NCBI GenBank assembly: GCA_947649645.1
Contig: CANSSP010000002.1
Coordinates: 1-64,000, forward strand
Length of the DNA: 64,000 nt
DNA from: an uncultured Roseburia sp.
GTDB taxonomy: Bacteria; Bacillota; Clostridia; Lachnospirales; Lachnospiraceae
Direction of reading: 5' to 3'
The stretch's first letter is position 1, and each line of letters starts with the position of its first letter. The notes below the pieces were generated by a model, which was given only the letters and a program-made list of their open reading frames with translations, had not been told where the DNA came from and did not search any database. The translations under genes and the position numbers were made by a program. Shown piece after piece: positions 56,209 through 63,989 of this stretch.

Positions 56209-56779
56209 TGTCCGCACCGCCTTCCGCGCTATCTTCGCGGAAGGCCCTTTTAAGCATCATCAGTTCTTCCAGAAAAATGCAGTTCGGAATCCGGTTTTCC
56301 CTCACCGCCGCCACGCACTCTTCATAATCAGACCAGCATACCGCCGCGACCTCCTCTCTCTGCAGAACGAACCGTTCTGCTTCCCGGTCCAGCCACAGCG
56401 CATAAACATTGCTGACCTGACGGTCCACAAACGGCTTTCCGTGAAACTCTTCCCGAAACGTAAAGTTTCTCTGCCCGCAGAAAATCAGTTCCTCCGCTTC
56501 TGCCCTCACTCCAAGCTCTTCTTCCAGCTCACGCAGGGCAGACGGGACAAATCCGGCTCCGGCAGGAATATGGCCCGCACTTGAGATATCATAGCAGCCG
56601 GGGTAAGAGTCTTTTTTATCGCTCCGCTTCTGGAGAAGCACCTGCACAGCTCCCTCCCGCCGTCTGAGCAGCCATACATGAGATGTCCGGTGGCGGATCC
56701 CCCTGCTGTGGGCCGCCTCCCGCTCTATCGTCTCTCCTGTAGGCACACCGTTTTCATCTACAATATCAAGTATCTCCAT
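56186..56779 (-). CDS. Nudix hydrolase, IDI-like
   Basis: A 197-residue Nudix protein with the full Nudix box GHIPAGAGFVPSALRELEEE followed by LGV. The N-terminal stretch (EILDIVDENGVPTGETIERE) is like that of the isopentenyl-diphosphate isomerase-related Nudix subgroup, whose substrates are mostly unknown. GGAGGG before ATG at 56779 is the likely start. Follows the MutS2-like gene by 20 nt. Confidence 0.87.
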   Translation of the reverse strand: MEILDIVDENGVPTGETIEREAAHSRGIRHRTSHVWLLRRREGAVQVLLQKRSDKKDSYPGCYDISSAGHIPAGAGFVPSALRELEEELGVRAEAEELIFCGQRNFTFREEFHGKPFVDRQVSNVYALWLDREAERFVLQREEVAAVCWSDYEECVAAVRENRIPNCIFLEELMMLKRAFREDSAEGGADIIPPIPR

Positions 56780-56799
56780 CTTTCCCTCCATAATATATG

Positions 56800-58722
56800 C
56801 TATTCCTCAACGAAAATCATCAGATCCTCCTGATGCGCCTTACTCATCTTATGCCGCGCTTTCCGGTTCTCCACCGAATCAAATACAATGGAAAAATCAT
56901 AATCCTCCGGATATAATTCTTCCGCCCTCACTTTCAGTTTCAGCCGTTTCTGATTTACAATGCGTTTCTCTTTCTGGATCTGCACAAGAACATTTCCATC
57001 GCCGTCCTCAGACTTTACTACAATCCCGATTTTCTCCTCCGGAGATACGATGACACTGTCCCCCCTGCAGAACAAAGGCGCTGCTTTTCCTTTGGCTTTT
57101 TTCTGTTTTTTTATCCGCGGCGCCGGAAGCTTTTTCAGCTTTCTGTCTTCTTTCGGACACGTCTCCTTAAGCTCCAGCTCACCTGCAAGGCGTGGCGAAA
57201 CCGTCCCGTATGCCGCCAGAGCCGCATTTTTAAGCATTTCTTCCGGTACGCCGAGCCTTTTTGCAATATAGAGCGCGCAGCTCTCGCCCGCCTGTCCGGT
57301 TTCAAGACGATACAACGGTCTTAAACTGTCCCTGTCAAAGGCCATACGGGCGTTTTCAATCTCCGGACAACGGTCCGCATACTCTGCAACTTCCGGATAA
57401 TGCGTCGTCGCGAGAAACAGACAGCCAGACTTTCTGAGTTCCTCCAGAATCGCAATTGCAATCCCCATCCCTTCCGCCGGGTCTGTCCCGGACCCAGGTT
57501 CATCAAGAATGACAAAACTCTCCGCGTTGATGCTTCGAAGAATCGTGAGAACATTCCCGATATGTGCGGAAAAAGTAGACAGATTATCCGTCATGTCCTG
57601 CCCGTCTCCGATATCGCAGAGAACCTGGCTGTTCATAGTGACCACGGCGCTCTCGCAGGGAACATGAAGCCCCGCTCCGGCCATCTGACAAAAAAGAGCC
57701 GCCGTCCTGATCGCAACCGTTTTTCCCCCAGTGTTGGGTCCCGTGATCACGATCCCCCGCGTCCGGCCCCCAAGTTCGATATCGAGCGGCACGCAGGTTT
57801 CCCGGGGCAGCATCGGATGTCTGGCTCCCGTCAGGCGAAGCAGACGTTTTGTGTTTACCTCAGGCTCCACGGCGTCCATGTCCAGACTCAGTTTTCCCTT
57901 TGCGAACACAAAATCCATTTTCACCAGAATGCGGATATCTTCTTTTAACAGCGCCTCTTCCCCGGCAATCCGGTCGGAGAGCAGATATAAAATACGGCGC
58001 ACTTCGGAATCTTCCTCAATGCCAAGCAGTTCGATCTCTTCTCTGAGTCCCGCAGCCGCCTCCGGCTCTACAAAGAGCGTCGCCCCTGTAGAAGAAGCAT
58101 CCACAACATTCCCCCTTATCTTTGCCCTGCACTCTTTTCTGACCGGAAGACAGACACGGCCATTTCTGGTCACAACAAAGGCTTCTGTCAGATAAGCCTT
58201 ATTCGTCCTGAGAAGGCGCTCCACCCTGTCTTTTATTTCCTGTTGCTTTATCTCCAGCTCCTTACGGATTTCTTTTAAAAACCCGGAAGCATAGTCGTCC
58301 ACGCGGCCGCCGCGGACAGCGTTTGCGATCTCACTGGACAGCTCTTCCGGAATGCGGAGATTGTCACAGTAGAATGCCAGCCCGATCTGTTGCTCTTTTC
58401 CTTTTTCCAGGTAAGATTTCATGCGGTTTACGGCAGTTAAAAATCCACCGACCGCTTCAATCTCCTCCGCCGTAAGCATCTCTCCGCGCACCGCCGCGTC
58501 TATCTTCTCATCCATTGCTTCCATCAGAGGAATCGGCGGCGTGCCGATCTTTTCAAGACAGATACGCGCCTGCGTCGTCTCCCGCAGATTCCGCCGCAGC
58601 TCATCTTCTGCGAGATACGGGGTCAGCGTCGCCGCAAGGTGTTTTCCCGGAACGGTATTCGCACAGTCGGCGAGGCGTTTTCTGATTTCTTCAAAACCGG
58701 TCATTTCAAATGTATGATTCAT
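56800..58722 (-). CDS. MutS2-like ATPase lacking the Smr nuclease domain
   Basis: A 640-residue MutS-family protein with MutS2-type core and clamp regions (GRVCLPVRKECRAKIRGNVV; SSTGATLFVEPEAA) and the ATPase domain: Walker A GPNTGGKTVAIRT, DNLSTFSAHIGN, Walker B FVILDEPGSGTDPAEG and TTHYPEVAEYA. After a basic linker a KOW-like segment follows (GDSVIVSPEEKIGIVVKSED). The protein ends in DLMIFVEE, without the C-terminal Smr nuclease domain of standard ~790-residue MutS2. It could be a distinct paralogue that recognises structures or stalled ribosomes without cutting. Confidence 0.88.
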   Translation of the reverse strand: MNHTFEMTGFEEIRKRLADCANTVPGKHLAATLTPYLAEDELRRNLRETTQARICLEKIGTPPIPLMEAMDEKIDAAVRGEMLTAEEIEAVGGFLTAVNRMKSYLEKGKEQQIGLAFYCDNLRIPEELSSEIANAVRGGRVDDYASGFLKEIRKELEIKQQEIKDRVERLLRTNKAYLTEAFVVTRNGRVCLPVRKECRAKIRGNVVDASSTGATLFVEPEAAAGLREEIELLGIEEDSEVRRILYLLSDRIAGEEALLKEDIRILVKMDFVFAKGKLSLDMDAVEPEVNTKRLLRLTGARHPMLPRETCVPLDIELGGRTRGIVITGPNTGGKTVAIRTAALFCQMAGAGLHVPCESAVVTMNSQVLCDIGDGQDMTDNLSTFSAHIGNVLTILRSINAESFVILDEPGSGTDPAEGMGIAIAILEELRKSGCLFLATTHYPEVAEYADRCPEIENARMAFDRDSLRPLYRLETGQAGESCALYIAKRLGVPEEMLKNAALAAYGTVSPRLAGELELKETCPKEDRKLKKLPAPRIKKQKKAKGKAAPLFCRGDSVIVSPEEKIGIVVKSEDGDGNVLVQIQKEKRIVNQKRLKLKVRAEELYPEDYDFSIVFDSVENRKARHKMSKAHQEDLMIFVEE

Positions 58723-58844
58723 TGTATCTTTCCTTTCTGCACTCTTCGTTTTAAAGCTTCCAGCCTTCTGCGGCAGCAGACCGCACTGCGGGAGGAAAAG
58801 ACAGGCTGTTGGTCAGCCGCCCGGCTCATTGCACTTCGAAATCG

Positions 58845-59058
58845 AAAAACCCGCGGACACTTTCTCCACGGGTTTCCTGATCTGCGTTCTGCCGGATTCT
58901 CTCTGACTGAGGTATCCCGCCTCTCGTACACCTTCCATGGGCAATGGGCACAAAAATAACAGGCGCGATCTGCCGCACCGGATATCTCATCCCATCTTCT
59001 ATTATTTCCTCCCACAGTCCGATACAATTAACATACGTTTACGCTTCCTTATTTTATT
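58845..59058 (-). ncRNA. candidate structured non-coding RNA upstream of the MutS2-like gene
   Basis: A ~214-nt unit between a consensus promoter and an intrinsic terminator, with no ribosome site plus ORF. A 10-nt pairing with one mismatch (TGAGATATCC at 58990..58981 with GGATACCTCA at 58917..58908) encloses two hairpins, GGTGCG/CGCGCC and CCAT/ATGG. Shorter outer pairings (CGGA/TCCG, GCGT/ACGC) are possible. It could be an independent small RNA or a leader that ends prematurely before the MutS2-like gene (120 nt on). I do not recognise the class. Confidence 0.5.
58847..58875 (-). terminator. terminator of the candidate ncRNA
   Basis: Minus-strand AAACCCGTGGA/TCCGCGGGTTT stem with a 7-nt loop and five T at the end. 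Confidence 0.8.
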
Positions 59059-59064
59059 TTCTTT

Positions 59065-59093
59065 ATTTTATCCACACTGTCCGCACTTGTCAA
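59065..59093 (-). promoter_or_regulatory. consensus promoter of the candidate ncRNA
   Basis: Minus strand TTGACA at 59093..59088, 17-bp spacer, TAAAAT at 59070..59065. Confidence 0.8.
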
Positions 59094-59094
59094 G

Positions 59095-59137
59095 AAAAAA
59101 CGATCGCCCTGCAGAAATATGCAAAAAACGATCGCCG
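59095..59137 (-). terminator. double terminator-like repeat after the epimerase gene
   Basis: Two direct copies of GGCGATCGTTTTTT on the minus strand, 29 nt apart. The self-complementary CGATCG of one copy can pair with that of the other, with an inner TGCA/TGCA pairing, and TTTTTT follows. Confidence 0.65.
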
Positions 59138-59154
59138 GATACAGCTTAAAATCT

Positions 59155-59919
59155 TTACGGCTGTACACCCATTGCACGCAGAAAATCCAGACTTTCCGCC
59201 ATGCAAAGGAAGGCATCCTTCTCCCATCGTTCCTGCTCTGCAAAAATCCACTTTACCCCGGTTTCTTCACAGGCCCGGATGACAGGCTTCCAGTCGATCA
59301 GCCCTTGTCCCACCGGAACCAGATATTCCTCGCCGTCGGCGTTCAGGCAGTAGTCTTTGAAATGAACAAATTCTATTCTCCCCCGATACCGGTGCAGCCA
59401 TGCCTCCGGATCCTGTCCCGCTCTGATTACGTGATACAGATCCAGACCCAGTTGAAAGGAATCCGGCGTGTTTTCCATCAGAATCTCCACGGCACTTCTG
59501 CCGCCAAAGCTGCAAAATTCCCGGACCCGCGGATGAAAAGATACCACTCTGCCAACAGCCTCCATCTGAGAAGCAAAATCGGTAAGTTCTCTGGCAAAAT
59601 CAAGACAGCCTTCCTCCGTAAGAAACGCTTCCGGGATTCCACTGACACAGATATTTCTGCTGCCGCAAAGTTCATGGATCCGCAGAGTGGCAGAAAGCTG
59701 CTCCCGCACTTTCTGGTAATAGTCCTGCGTAGAAACGCTTATAAGCCCTGTGCGCCGAAGCGCGGCGGCCACCCTCTCCGGCGGTATGTCCGGATTGATC
59801 CACTGTATCTGGATGACGCGATAACCAATGCTTTTTAGTTTTTCAAAAGTTTCCTCCATCTGCTCTGGCGTCTGCAGATAAGCCTGCAGACTGGAAATCT
59901 GTGCTCCTGCTGTAATCAT
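59155..59919 (-). CDS. sugar phosphate isomerase/epimerase-like TIM barrel
   Basis: A 254-residue protein of the xylose-isomerase-like TIM barrel family (PF01261). Metal-ligand-type motifs occur along the barrel: SFHPRVREF, LGLDLYHVIRAG, VHFKDYCL and a C-terminal Glu (FAEQERW). The substrate is unknown; relatives act on inositol, hydroxypyruvate or keto-sugars. GGAGG lies 8 nt before ATG at 59919. Single gene. Confidence 0.86.
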   Translation of the reverse strand: MITAGAQISSLQAYLQTPEQMEETFEKLKSIGYRVIQIQWINPDIPPERVAAALRRTGLISVSTQDYYQKVREQLSATLRIHELCGSRNICVSGIPEAFLTEEGCLDFARELTDFASQMEAVGRVVSFHPRVREFCSFGGRSAVEILMENTPDSFQLGLDLYHVIRAGQDPEAWLHRYRGRIEFVHFKDYCLNADGEEYLVPVGQGLIDWKPVIRACEETGVKWIFAEQERWEKDAFLCMAESLDFLRAMGVQP

Positions 59920-60092
59920 AAACAATTCCTCCTCACCTGATCGTACCGTATCCCTGCTGATCGCGGAATATGGATAGCTTTTCCCCTGTCTGCGTATACT
60001 TACTGAGAAGCACGATTGCAGCGTTTTGTGTCTGCGCGCTGCCTGTCACAAAACCGCTTACAAATGAAACGCAGCGCAGAAACGAGGTTTTT

Positions 60093-60248
60093 ATGGCATC
60101 TTATGTATCTCCCGAAATCAGGGAAAAATTTGAAACACTGTCCACCGATTTAAAAAACTGCATTCTGGACCGGAATGTCCGACTCAACAATATACATGAC
60201 CTGATCCGCGTCCTTGAAGAAATCGTGGAAGAAGGAGAAGCCGGTTAA
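60093..60248 (+). CDS. small conserved-looking protein of unknown function
   Basis: A 51-residue acidic, mostly helical protein (YVSPEIREKFETLSTDLKNC; VLEEIVEEGEAG). GAGG five bases before ATG at 60093; the track ORF extends upstream without support. It ends inside a strong terminator. No family recognised, but the good ribosome site and terminator argue that it is real. Confidence 0.65.
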   Translation: MASYVSPEIREKFETLSTDLKNCILDRNVRLNNIHDLIRVLEEIVEEGEAG

Positions 60249-60261
60249 CCGGCTTCTCCTT
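60232..60261 (+). terminator. terminator of the small-protein gene
   Basis: Perfect 13-bp stem AAGGAGAAGCCGG/CCGGCTTCTCCTT with loop TTAA. The stop codon lies in the loop, so the stem overlaps the last codons. Confidence 0.75.
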
Positions 60262-60318
60262 TCTAAATGTCTGCCGGACCGGTCACATCCATACCCGGTC
60301 CGCCGGAAGAAGGCGCAT

Positions 60319-60528
60319 CTAACAGATTTCTTTCACTTCATACCCTGCTTCCGTGACACTCTCCCTGAGCAGATCGTCTGTCACACTCTCGTCTGCAGTC
60401 ACGACTGCATTTTTCTCCTCCAGGCTGACTGTGACTGCCGTCACACCGCTCAGACTGCTCAACGCTTTTTCCACTCTCGCTGTGCAGTGTCCACAGGCCA
60501 TTCCCTCGATACGGATTGTTTTTGTCAT
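60319..60528 (-). CDS. possible internally initiated CopZ-like copper chaperone
   Basis: In frame with the end of copA, ATG at 60528 has AAGGAAG 7-8 nt upstream and would give a 69-residue HMA domain (TKTIRIEGMACGHCTARVEK) of CopZ size. The CopA C-terminus could therefore be made both fused and free. Whether the internal start is used cannot be told from sequence. Confidence 0.4.
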   Translation of the reverse strand: MTKTIRIEGMACGHCTARVEKALSSLSGVTAVTVSLEEKNAVVTADESVTDDLLRESVTEAGYEVKEIC

Positions 60529-62949
60529 GTTTTTTTCTTCCTTTCTCTCTGCTTGTTCAGAATTTTCTGTTTTATAATCGCATACGGCCGTGTCTTCTTC
60601 CCGCGCCCCCGCTTCACCTCCGGCAGAATGTTCCAGACGCAGCGTTTTTAAGCGCAGTGCATTGCCCACAACGCATATACTGCTCAGACTCATTGCGGCG
60701 GCTCCGAACATCGGATTGAGCTTTAATCCAAAAAACGGATAGAGTGCGCCCGCCGCCAGCGGAATACCGATAATATTGTAAAAAAATGCCCAGAAGAGAT
60801 TTTCTTTGATATTGCGAATCACTGCCCGGCTCAGACGAATGGCTCCCGCCGCATCCAGAAGGTCATTTTTCATCAGAACAACGTCGGCACTCTCGATAGC
60901 CACATCCGTGCCGGCTCCGATGGCGATTCCCACATCCGCCGATGCCAATGCAGGCGCGTCATTGATTCCGTCCCCCACCATTGCGACTTTATGTCCCGCC
61001 GCCTTCAGGGCCGCAATTTTTTCTTCTTTCTGTGTCGGAAGCACCCCGGCAATCACCTCATCGATTCCGACCTGACTGCGGATCGCCTGCGCCGTCACCT
61101 CATTATCCCCCGTCAGCATAATTACATGAATGCCATATTCTTTCAGCTTCTTCACCGCCGCACGGCTGGTTGTTTTTACGACGTCCGCCACGCCAATAAT
61201 ACCGATGACTGACGTCTCATCCGCAAAGAGAAGCGGTGTCCGTCCCTGCCTGGCCAGACTTTCCATCCGTTCTTTCACGCTGCCGGGGACGCGGATCCCC
61301 TTTTCCTCCATCATTTTCTCATTTCCGGCATAATAGACGTTTCCGTCCAGTGTTCCCACAATTCCTTTTCCGAATACCGCAGTAAAATCCTCTACTTTTG
61401 ACAACGCTATCCCTGCGCTCTCACAACATTCCACAATCGCCTCTGCCAGTGGATGCTCGCTCCCCTTTTCCAGACTGCCGGCTATGCGCAAAAGCTCCCG
61501 CCCGGCGATCCCTCCGAAGCATTCTGTTTCTGTCACGACCGGTTTCCCCTGCGTAATGGTCCCCGTCTTATCCAGCACCACTGTGTCGATCAGATGCGCC
61601 GTCTCAAGTGCTTCGCCCGATTTGATCAGAATGCCGTTCTCCGCCCCTTTGCCGGTTCCGACCATAATCGCCACCGGCGTCGCCAGTCCCAGCGCACACG
61701 GGCACGAAATCACCAGAACGGCAATTGCACTCGACATCGCAAATTCAAATGCCGCCCCCGAGAACAGCCATACAGCAAACGTGACAGCGGCAATCCCGAT
61801 TACTGCCGGCACAAATACCCCTGCAATCTGATCCGCCAGCCTTGCAATCGGCGCCTTGCTTGCGGATGCCTCCTCCACCAGCCGGATAATCTGCGCGATC
61901 GTTGTGTCCTCCCCGACTTTTACGGCCCGCGCGCGGATCAGCCCCGCCTTATTGATCGAAGCAGAGACAACTTTATCGCCCTCCTGTTTTAATACCGGAA
62001 TGCTTTCCCCGGTGATCGCAGACTCATCAAATGACGACTTCCCTTCTTCGATTACACCGTCCACCGCAACGGCCTCGCCCGGTCTGATCACAAACAGATC
62101 TCCGACCATCACTTCCGCAACGTCCACCACTGTCTCGACATCGCCCCTGAGCACGGTGACCGTTTTCGGAGCGAGGTTCATCAGCCTCGTGATGGCCTCG
62201 CTGGTCTTTCCTTTTGATTTTGTCTCCAGATACTTGCCCACTGTAATCAGTGTGAGTATAGTTCCCGCCGATTCAAAATACAGATCATGGCGGTATTGCG
62301 CGACAACTGCCAGATCACCATGCCCCAGGCCATATCCGATCCTGTAAATCGCAAAAATTCCATAGACAATCGAGGCTCCCGCACCGATGGCGATCAGACT
62401 GTCCATATTGGGACTTCTCCTCAGCAGCGTCTGAAACCCGTTTTTAAAATATTTCTGATTTGCAATCAGAATGGGAATCAGAAGAAGAAACTGTGTAAAT
62501 GCATACGCCGCTGCATTTTCATTGCCGGAAAGAAAATGCATGGTGACCGGCGGCATCGGGATGTTGAGCGCCTCAAAAATCATATGTCCCATGGACACAT
62601 ACATCAACGGTACGAGGAAGCATACAGAAAGAATCAGACGCTTTTTCATATTCTGAATATTTTTCTGCTGCATGGATACGGCATCTCCCGAAACCGCTGC
62701 ACCGCCATCCCTGCCGCCCGCCGTCGGCCTGCCATTTTCTTTTACAGCGGCCCCGTACCCGGCGTCCTCGACCGCCTTTATAATCCGCGCTGTATTCAGT
62801 TTTCCTTCTTCGTATTCCACCTGCATGCTGTTCGTCAGCAGATTAACGCTGACATGCCCCATGCCCTCAAGCTTTGACACACTCTTTTCGACATGGACAG
62901 AACAGGCAGAGCAGGTCATACCTGTCACGTCATAATTTTCTTTTTTCAT
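60319..62949 (-). CDS. copA: copper-exporting P1B-ATPase CopA with C-terminal CopZ-like domain
   Basis: Exports Cu(I) from the cytoplasm. An N-terminal metal-binding domain (GMTCSACSVHVEKS), eight helices, TGES-type ITGESIPVL, ion-binding SCPCALGLATP, phosphorylation DKTGTITQGK, SEHPLAEA and hinge GDGINDAPALASADVG. After the last helix and an acidic linker comes a second metal-binding domain (MACGHCTARVEKAL) at the C-terminus, an unusual position for CopA. It looks like a fused CopZ chaperone and has its own ATG with an AAGGAAG site (60528). Follows csoR by 81 nt. Confidence 0.96.
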   Translation of the reverse strand: MKKENYDVTGMTCSACSVHVEKSVSKLEGMGHVSVNLLTNSMQVEYEEGKLNTARIIKAVEDAGYGAAVKENGRPTAGGRDGGAAVSGDAVSMQQKNIQNMKKRLILSVCFLVPLMYVSMGHMIFEALNIPMPPVTMHFLSGNENAAAYAFTQFLLLIPILIANQKYFKNGFQTLLRRSPNMDSLIAIGAGASIVYGIFAIYRIGYGLGHGDLAVVAQYRHDLYFESAGTILTLITVGKYLETKSKGKTSEAITRLMNLAPKTVTVLRGDVETVVDVAEVMVGDLFVIRPGEAVAVDGVIEEGKSSFDESAITGESIPVLKQEGDKVVSASINKAGLIRARAVKVGEDTTIAQIIRLVEEASASKAPIARLADQIAGVFVPAVIGIAAVTFAVWLFSGAAFEFAMSSAIAVLVISCPCALGLATPVAIMVGTGKGAENGILIKSGEALETAHLIDTVVLDKTGTITQGKPVVTETECFGGIAGRELLRIAGSLEKGSEHPLAEAIVECCESAGIALSKVEDFTAVFGKGIVGTLDGNVYYAGNEKMMEEKGIRVPGSVKERMESLARQGRTPLLFADETSVIGIIGVADVVKTTSRAAVKKLKEYGIHVIMLTGDNEVTAQAIRSQVGIDEVIAGVLPTQKEEKIAALKAAGHKVAMVGDGINDAPALASADVGIAIGAGTDVAIESADVVLMKNDLLDAAGAIRLSRAVIRNIKENLFWAFFYNIIGIPLAAGALYPFFGLKLNPMFGAAAMSLSSICVVGNALRLKTLRLEHSAGGEAGAREEDTAVCDYKTENSEQAERKEEKNMTKTIRIEGMACGHCTARVEKALSSLSGVTAVTVSLEEKNAVVTADESVTDDLLRESVTEAGYEVKEIC

Positions 62950-63030
62950 ATTTCACACTTTTCCTCATTTCTGTACCGATTTTTGCACATCCTAAGTCTG
63001 CCGACAGATAACGCGCAGACCGCCCCTGGC

Positions 63031-63339
63031 CTATTTCATCAATTTCTTCAGAAGTTCGCAGAGTTCGTCGACCGCTTCTTCCCTGCCGTCTCTGATATCC
63101 TGCGAAACGCAGGTTTTTATATGACGCGCCAGAAGTTCTTTATTAAAACCATTCAGCGCCGCCTGAACGGCAGATACCTGTGTAACGATGTCCACGCAGT
63201 AGCGATCGTCCTCCACCATCGCTCTGATGCCGCGCACCTGTCCCTCAATACGGCTTAAGCGGGTAATCAGATCTCTGCGCTCATCCACGTCTCTCTGCTT
63301 ATGCTTTACTTCCTCAGATCGTACATTCCGCTCCGGCAT
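63031..63339 (-). CDS. csoR: CsoR-type copper-sensing repressor
   Basis: A 102-residue all-helical repressor of the CsoR/RcnR family. LITRLSRIEGQVRGIRAMVE opens the fold. The Cu(I) ligands Cys-His-Cys are present in RYCVDIVTQ and ARHIKTCVSQ, which favours copper over nickel or formaldehyde sensing. GGAGG before ATG at 63339 replaces the long track start. It is the first gene of csoR-copA. Confidence 0.92.
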   Translation of the reverse strand: MPERNVRSEEVKHKQRDVDERRDLITRLSRIEGQVRGIRAMVEDDRYCVDIVTQVSAVQAALNGFNKELLARHIKTCVSQDIRDGREEAVDELCELLKKLMK

Positions 63340-63394
63340 GGCCATTCCTCCGTCCTGTCTTTGTCTCTGCCATCTGCTTTGTCTCACGGCGCAT

Positions 63395-63411
63395 ATACCC
63401 CCATAGGGTAT
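63395..63411 (-). promoter_or_regulatory. CsoR operator candidate
   Basis: ATACCCTATGGGGGTAT on the minus strand, very like the CsoR operator of Bacillus subtilis. It begins five bases after the -10, covering the transcription start of csoR-copA. Confidence 0.8.
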
Positions 63412-63415
63412 AATA

Positions 63416-63444
63416 ACTATAACGCTCTTTTTCCGCGTTGTCAA
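63416..63444 (-). promoter_or_regulatory. promoter of csoR-copA
   Basis: Minus strand TTGACA at 63444..63439, 17-bp spacer, TATAGT at 63421..63416, followed directly by the operator candidate. Confidence 0.85.
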
Positions 63445-63459
63445 TACCAGCTTTTTTTA

Positions 63460-63488
63460 TTGCCGAAACTGACAATACGGGTTATACT
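63460..63488 (+). promoter_or_regulatory. promoter of the zinc-ribbon gene
   Basis: TTGCCG, 17-bp spacer, TATACT, 46 nt before the start codon; divergent from the csoR promoter. Confidence 0.65.
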
Positions 63489-63534
63489 ATGTAGTGAGAA
63501 AATGAAATGAAGTATATTCTGGGAGGTAATCTGG

Positions 63535-63909
63535 ATGGAGTTTTTTGACAAATTAGGAGAAACCATCGTATCCGCCGGAAAAGATGTCGGACAGAAGGCA
63601 AAGGACGTGTCCGAGATCGCGAAGCTGCGGATCGATATCAGGGCCAAGGAAGAATACGTACAGGAGCAGTACGCCGTCATTGGCGCCGCCTACTACGAAA
63701 AGCACAAAAACGACGAGGTCGTCGGAACCGATGAAGCGGAACAATTCTACCTGATCGGCGAGGCACTCGCGGAGATCGCGCGCATGAAAGCGGAAGTCCT
63801 TAAAATCAAGGGCGCTTCCGAATGCCCGAAATGCGGCGCAAGAATGCCCGAGGCGGCGACATTCTGCAGTGACTGCGGCGCAAAGTTAAACGACATCTTT
63901 GAAGAATAA
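63535..63909 (+). CDS. zinc-ribbon protein with helical N-terminus
   Basis: A 124-residue cytoplasmic protein. Residues 1-90 are helical and charged (LGETIVSAGKDVGQKAKDVS; YLIGEALAEIARMKAEVLKI). The end is a zinc ribbon (CPKCGARMPEAATFCSDCGA). Such proteins are common in Clostridia and their function is unknown. GGGAGG 8 nt before the ATG. It is divergent from csoR but has its own promoter, so a link to copper is not implied. Confidence 0.82.
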   Translation: MEFFDKLGETIVSAGKDVGQKAKDVSEIAKLRIDIRAKEEYVQEQYAVIGAAYYEKHKNDEVVGTDEAEQFYLIGEALAEIARMKAEVLKIKGASECPKCGARMPEAATFCSDCGAKLNDIFEE

Positions 63910-63967
63910 AATGCAAAAGGAGCCTGCAGAGTTTGAATACACACAAAAAAACAGCAGGAGAATATAT

Positions 63968-63989
63968 AGGCGCGTATGCGCCTTTTATT
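63968..63989 (+). terminator. terminator after the zinc-ribbon gene
   Basis: AGGCGC/GCGCCT stem with loop GTAT, followed by TTTATT. A possible ORF starting at TTG near 63933 and running off the window would pass through it, so one of the two readings is wrong. Confidence 0.5.

Noticed and set aside
58845-59058. T-box or c-di-AMP riboswitch
   Set aside because: The T-box sequence GGTGG-ACCGCG and the ydaO core motifs are not present; only an isolated AGAGAG resembles part of a T-box stem I.
58845-59058. 6S RNA
   Set aside because: The size fits, but the predicted fold is branched and the outer closing stem is weak; not claimed without a covariance model search.
60275-60302. Second hairpin (CGGACCGG/CCGGTCCG) as the copA terminator
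   Set aside because: The stem is real but no T-run follows on the copA strand; not strong enough to list.
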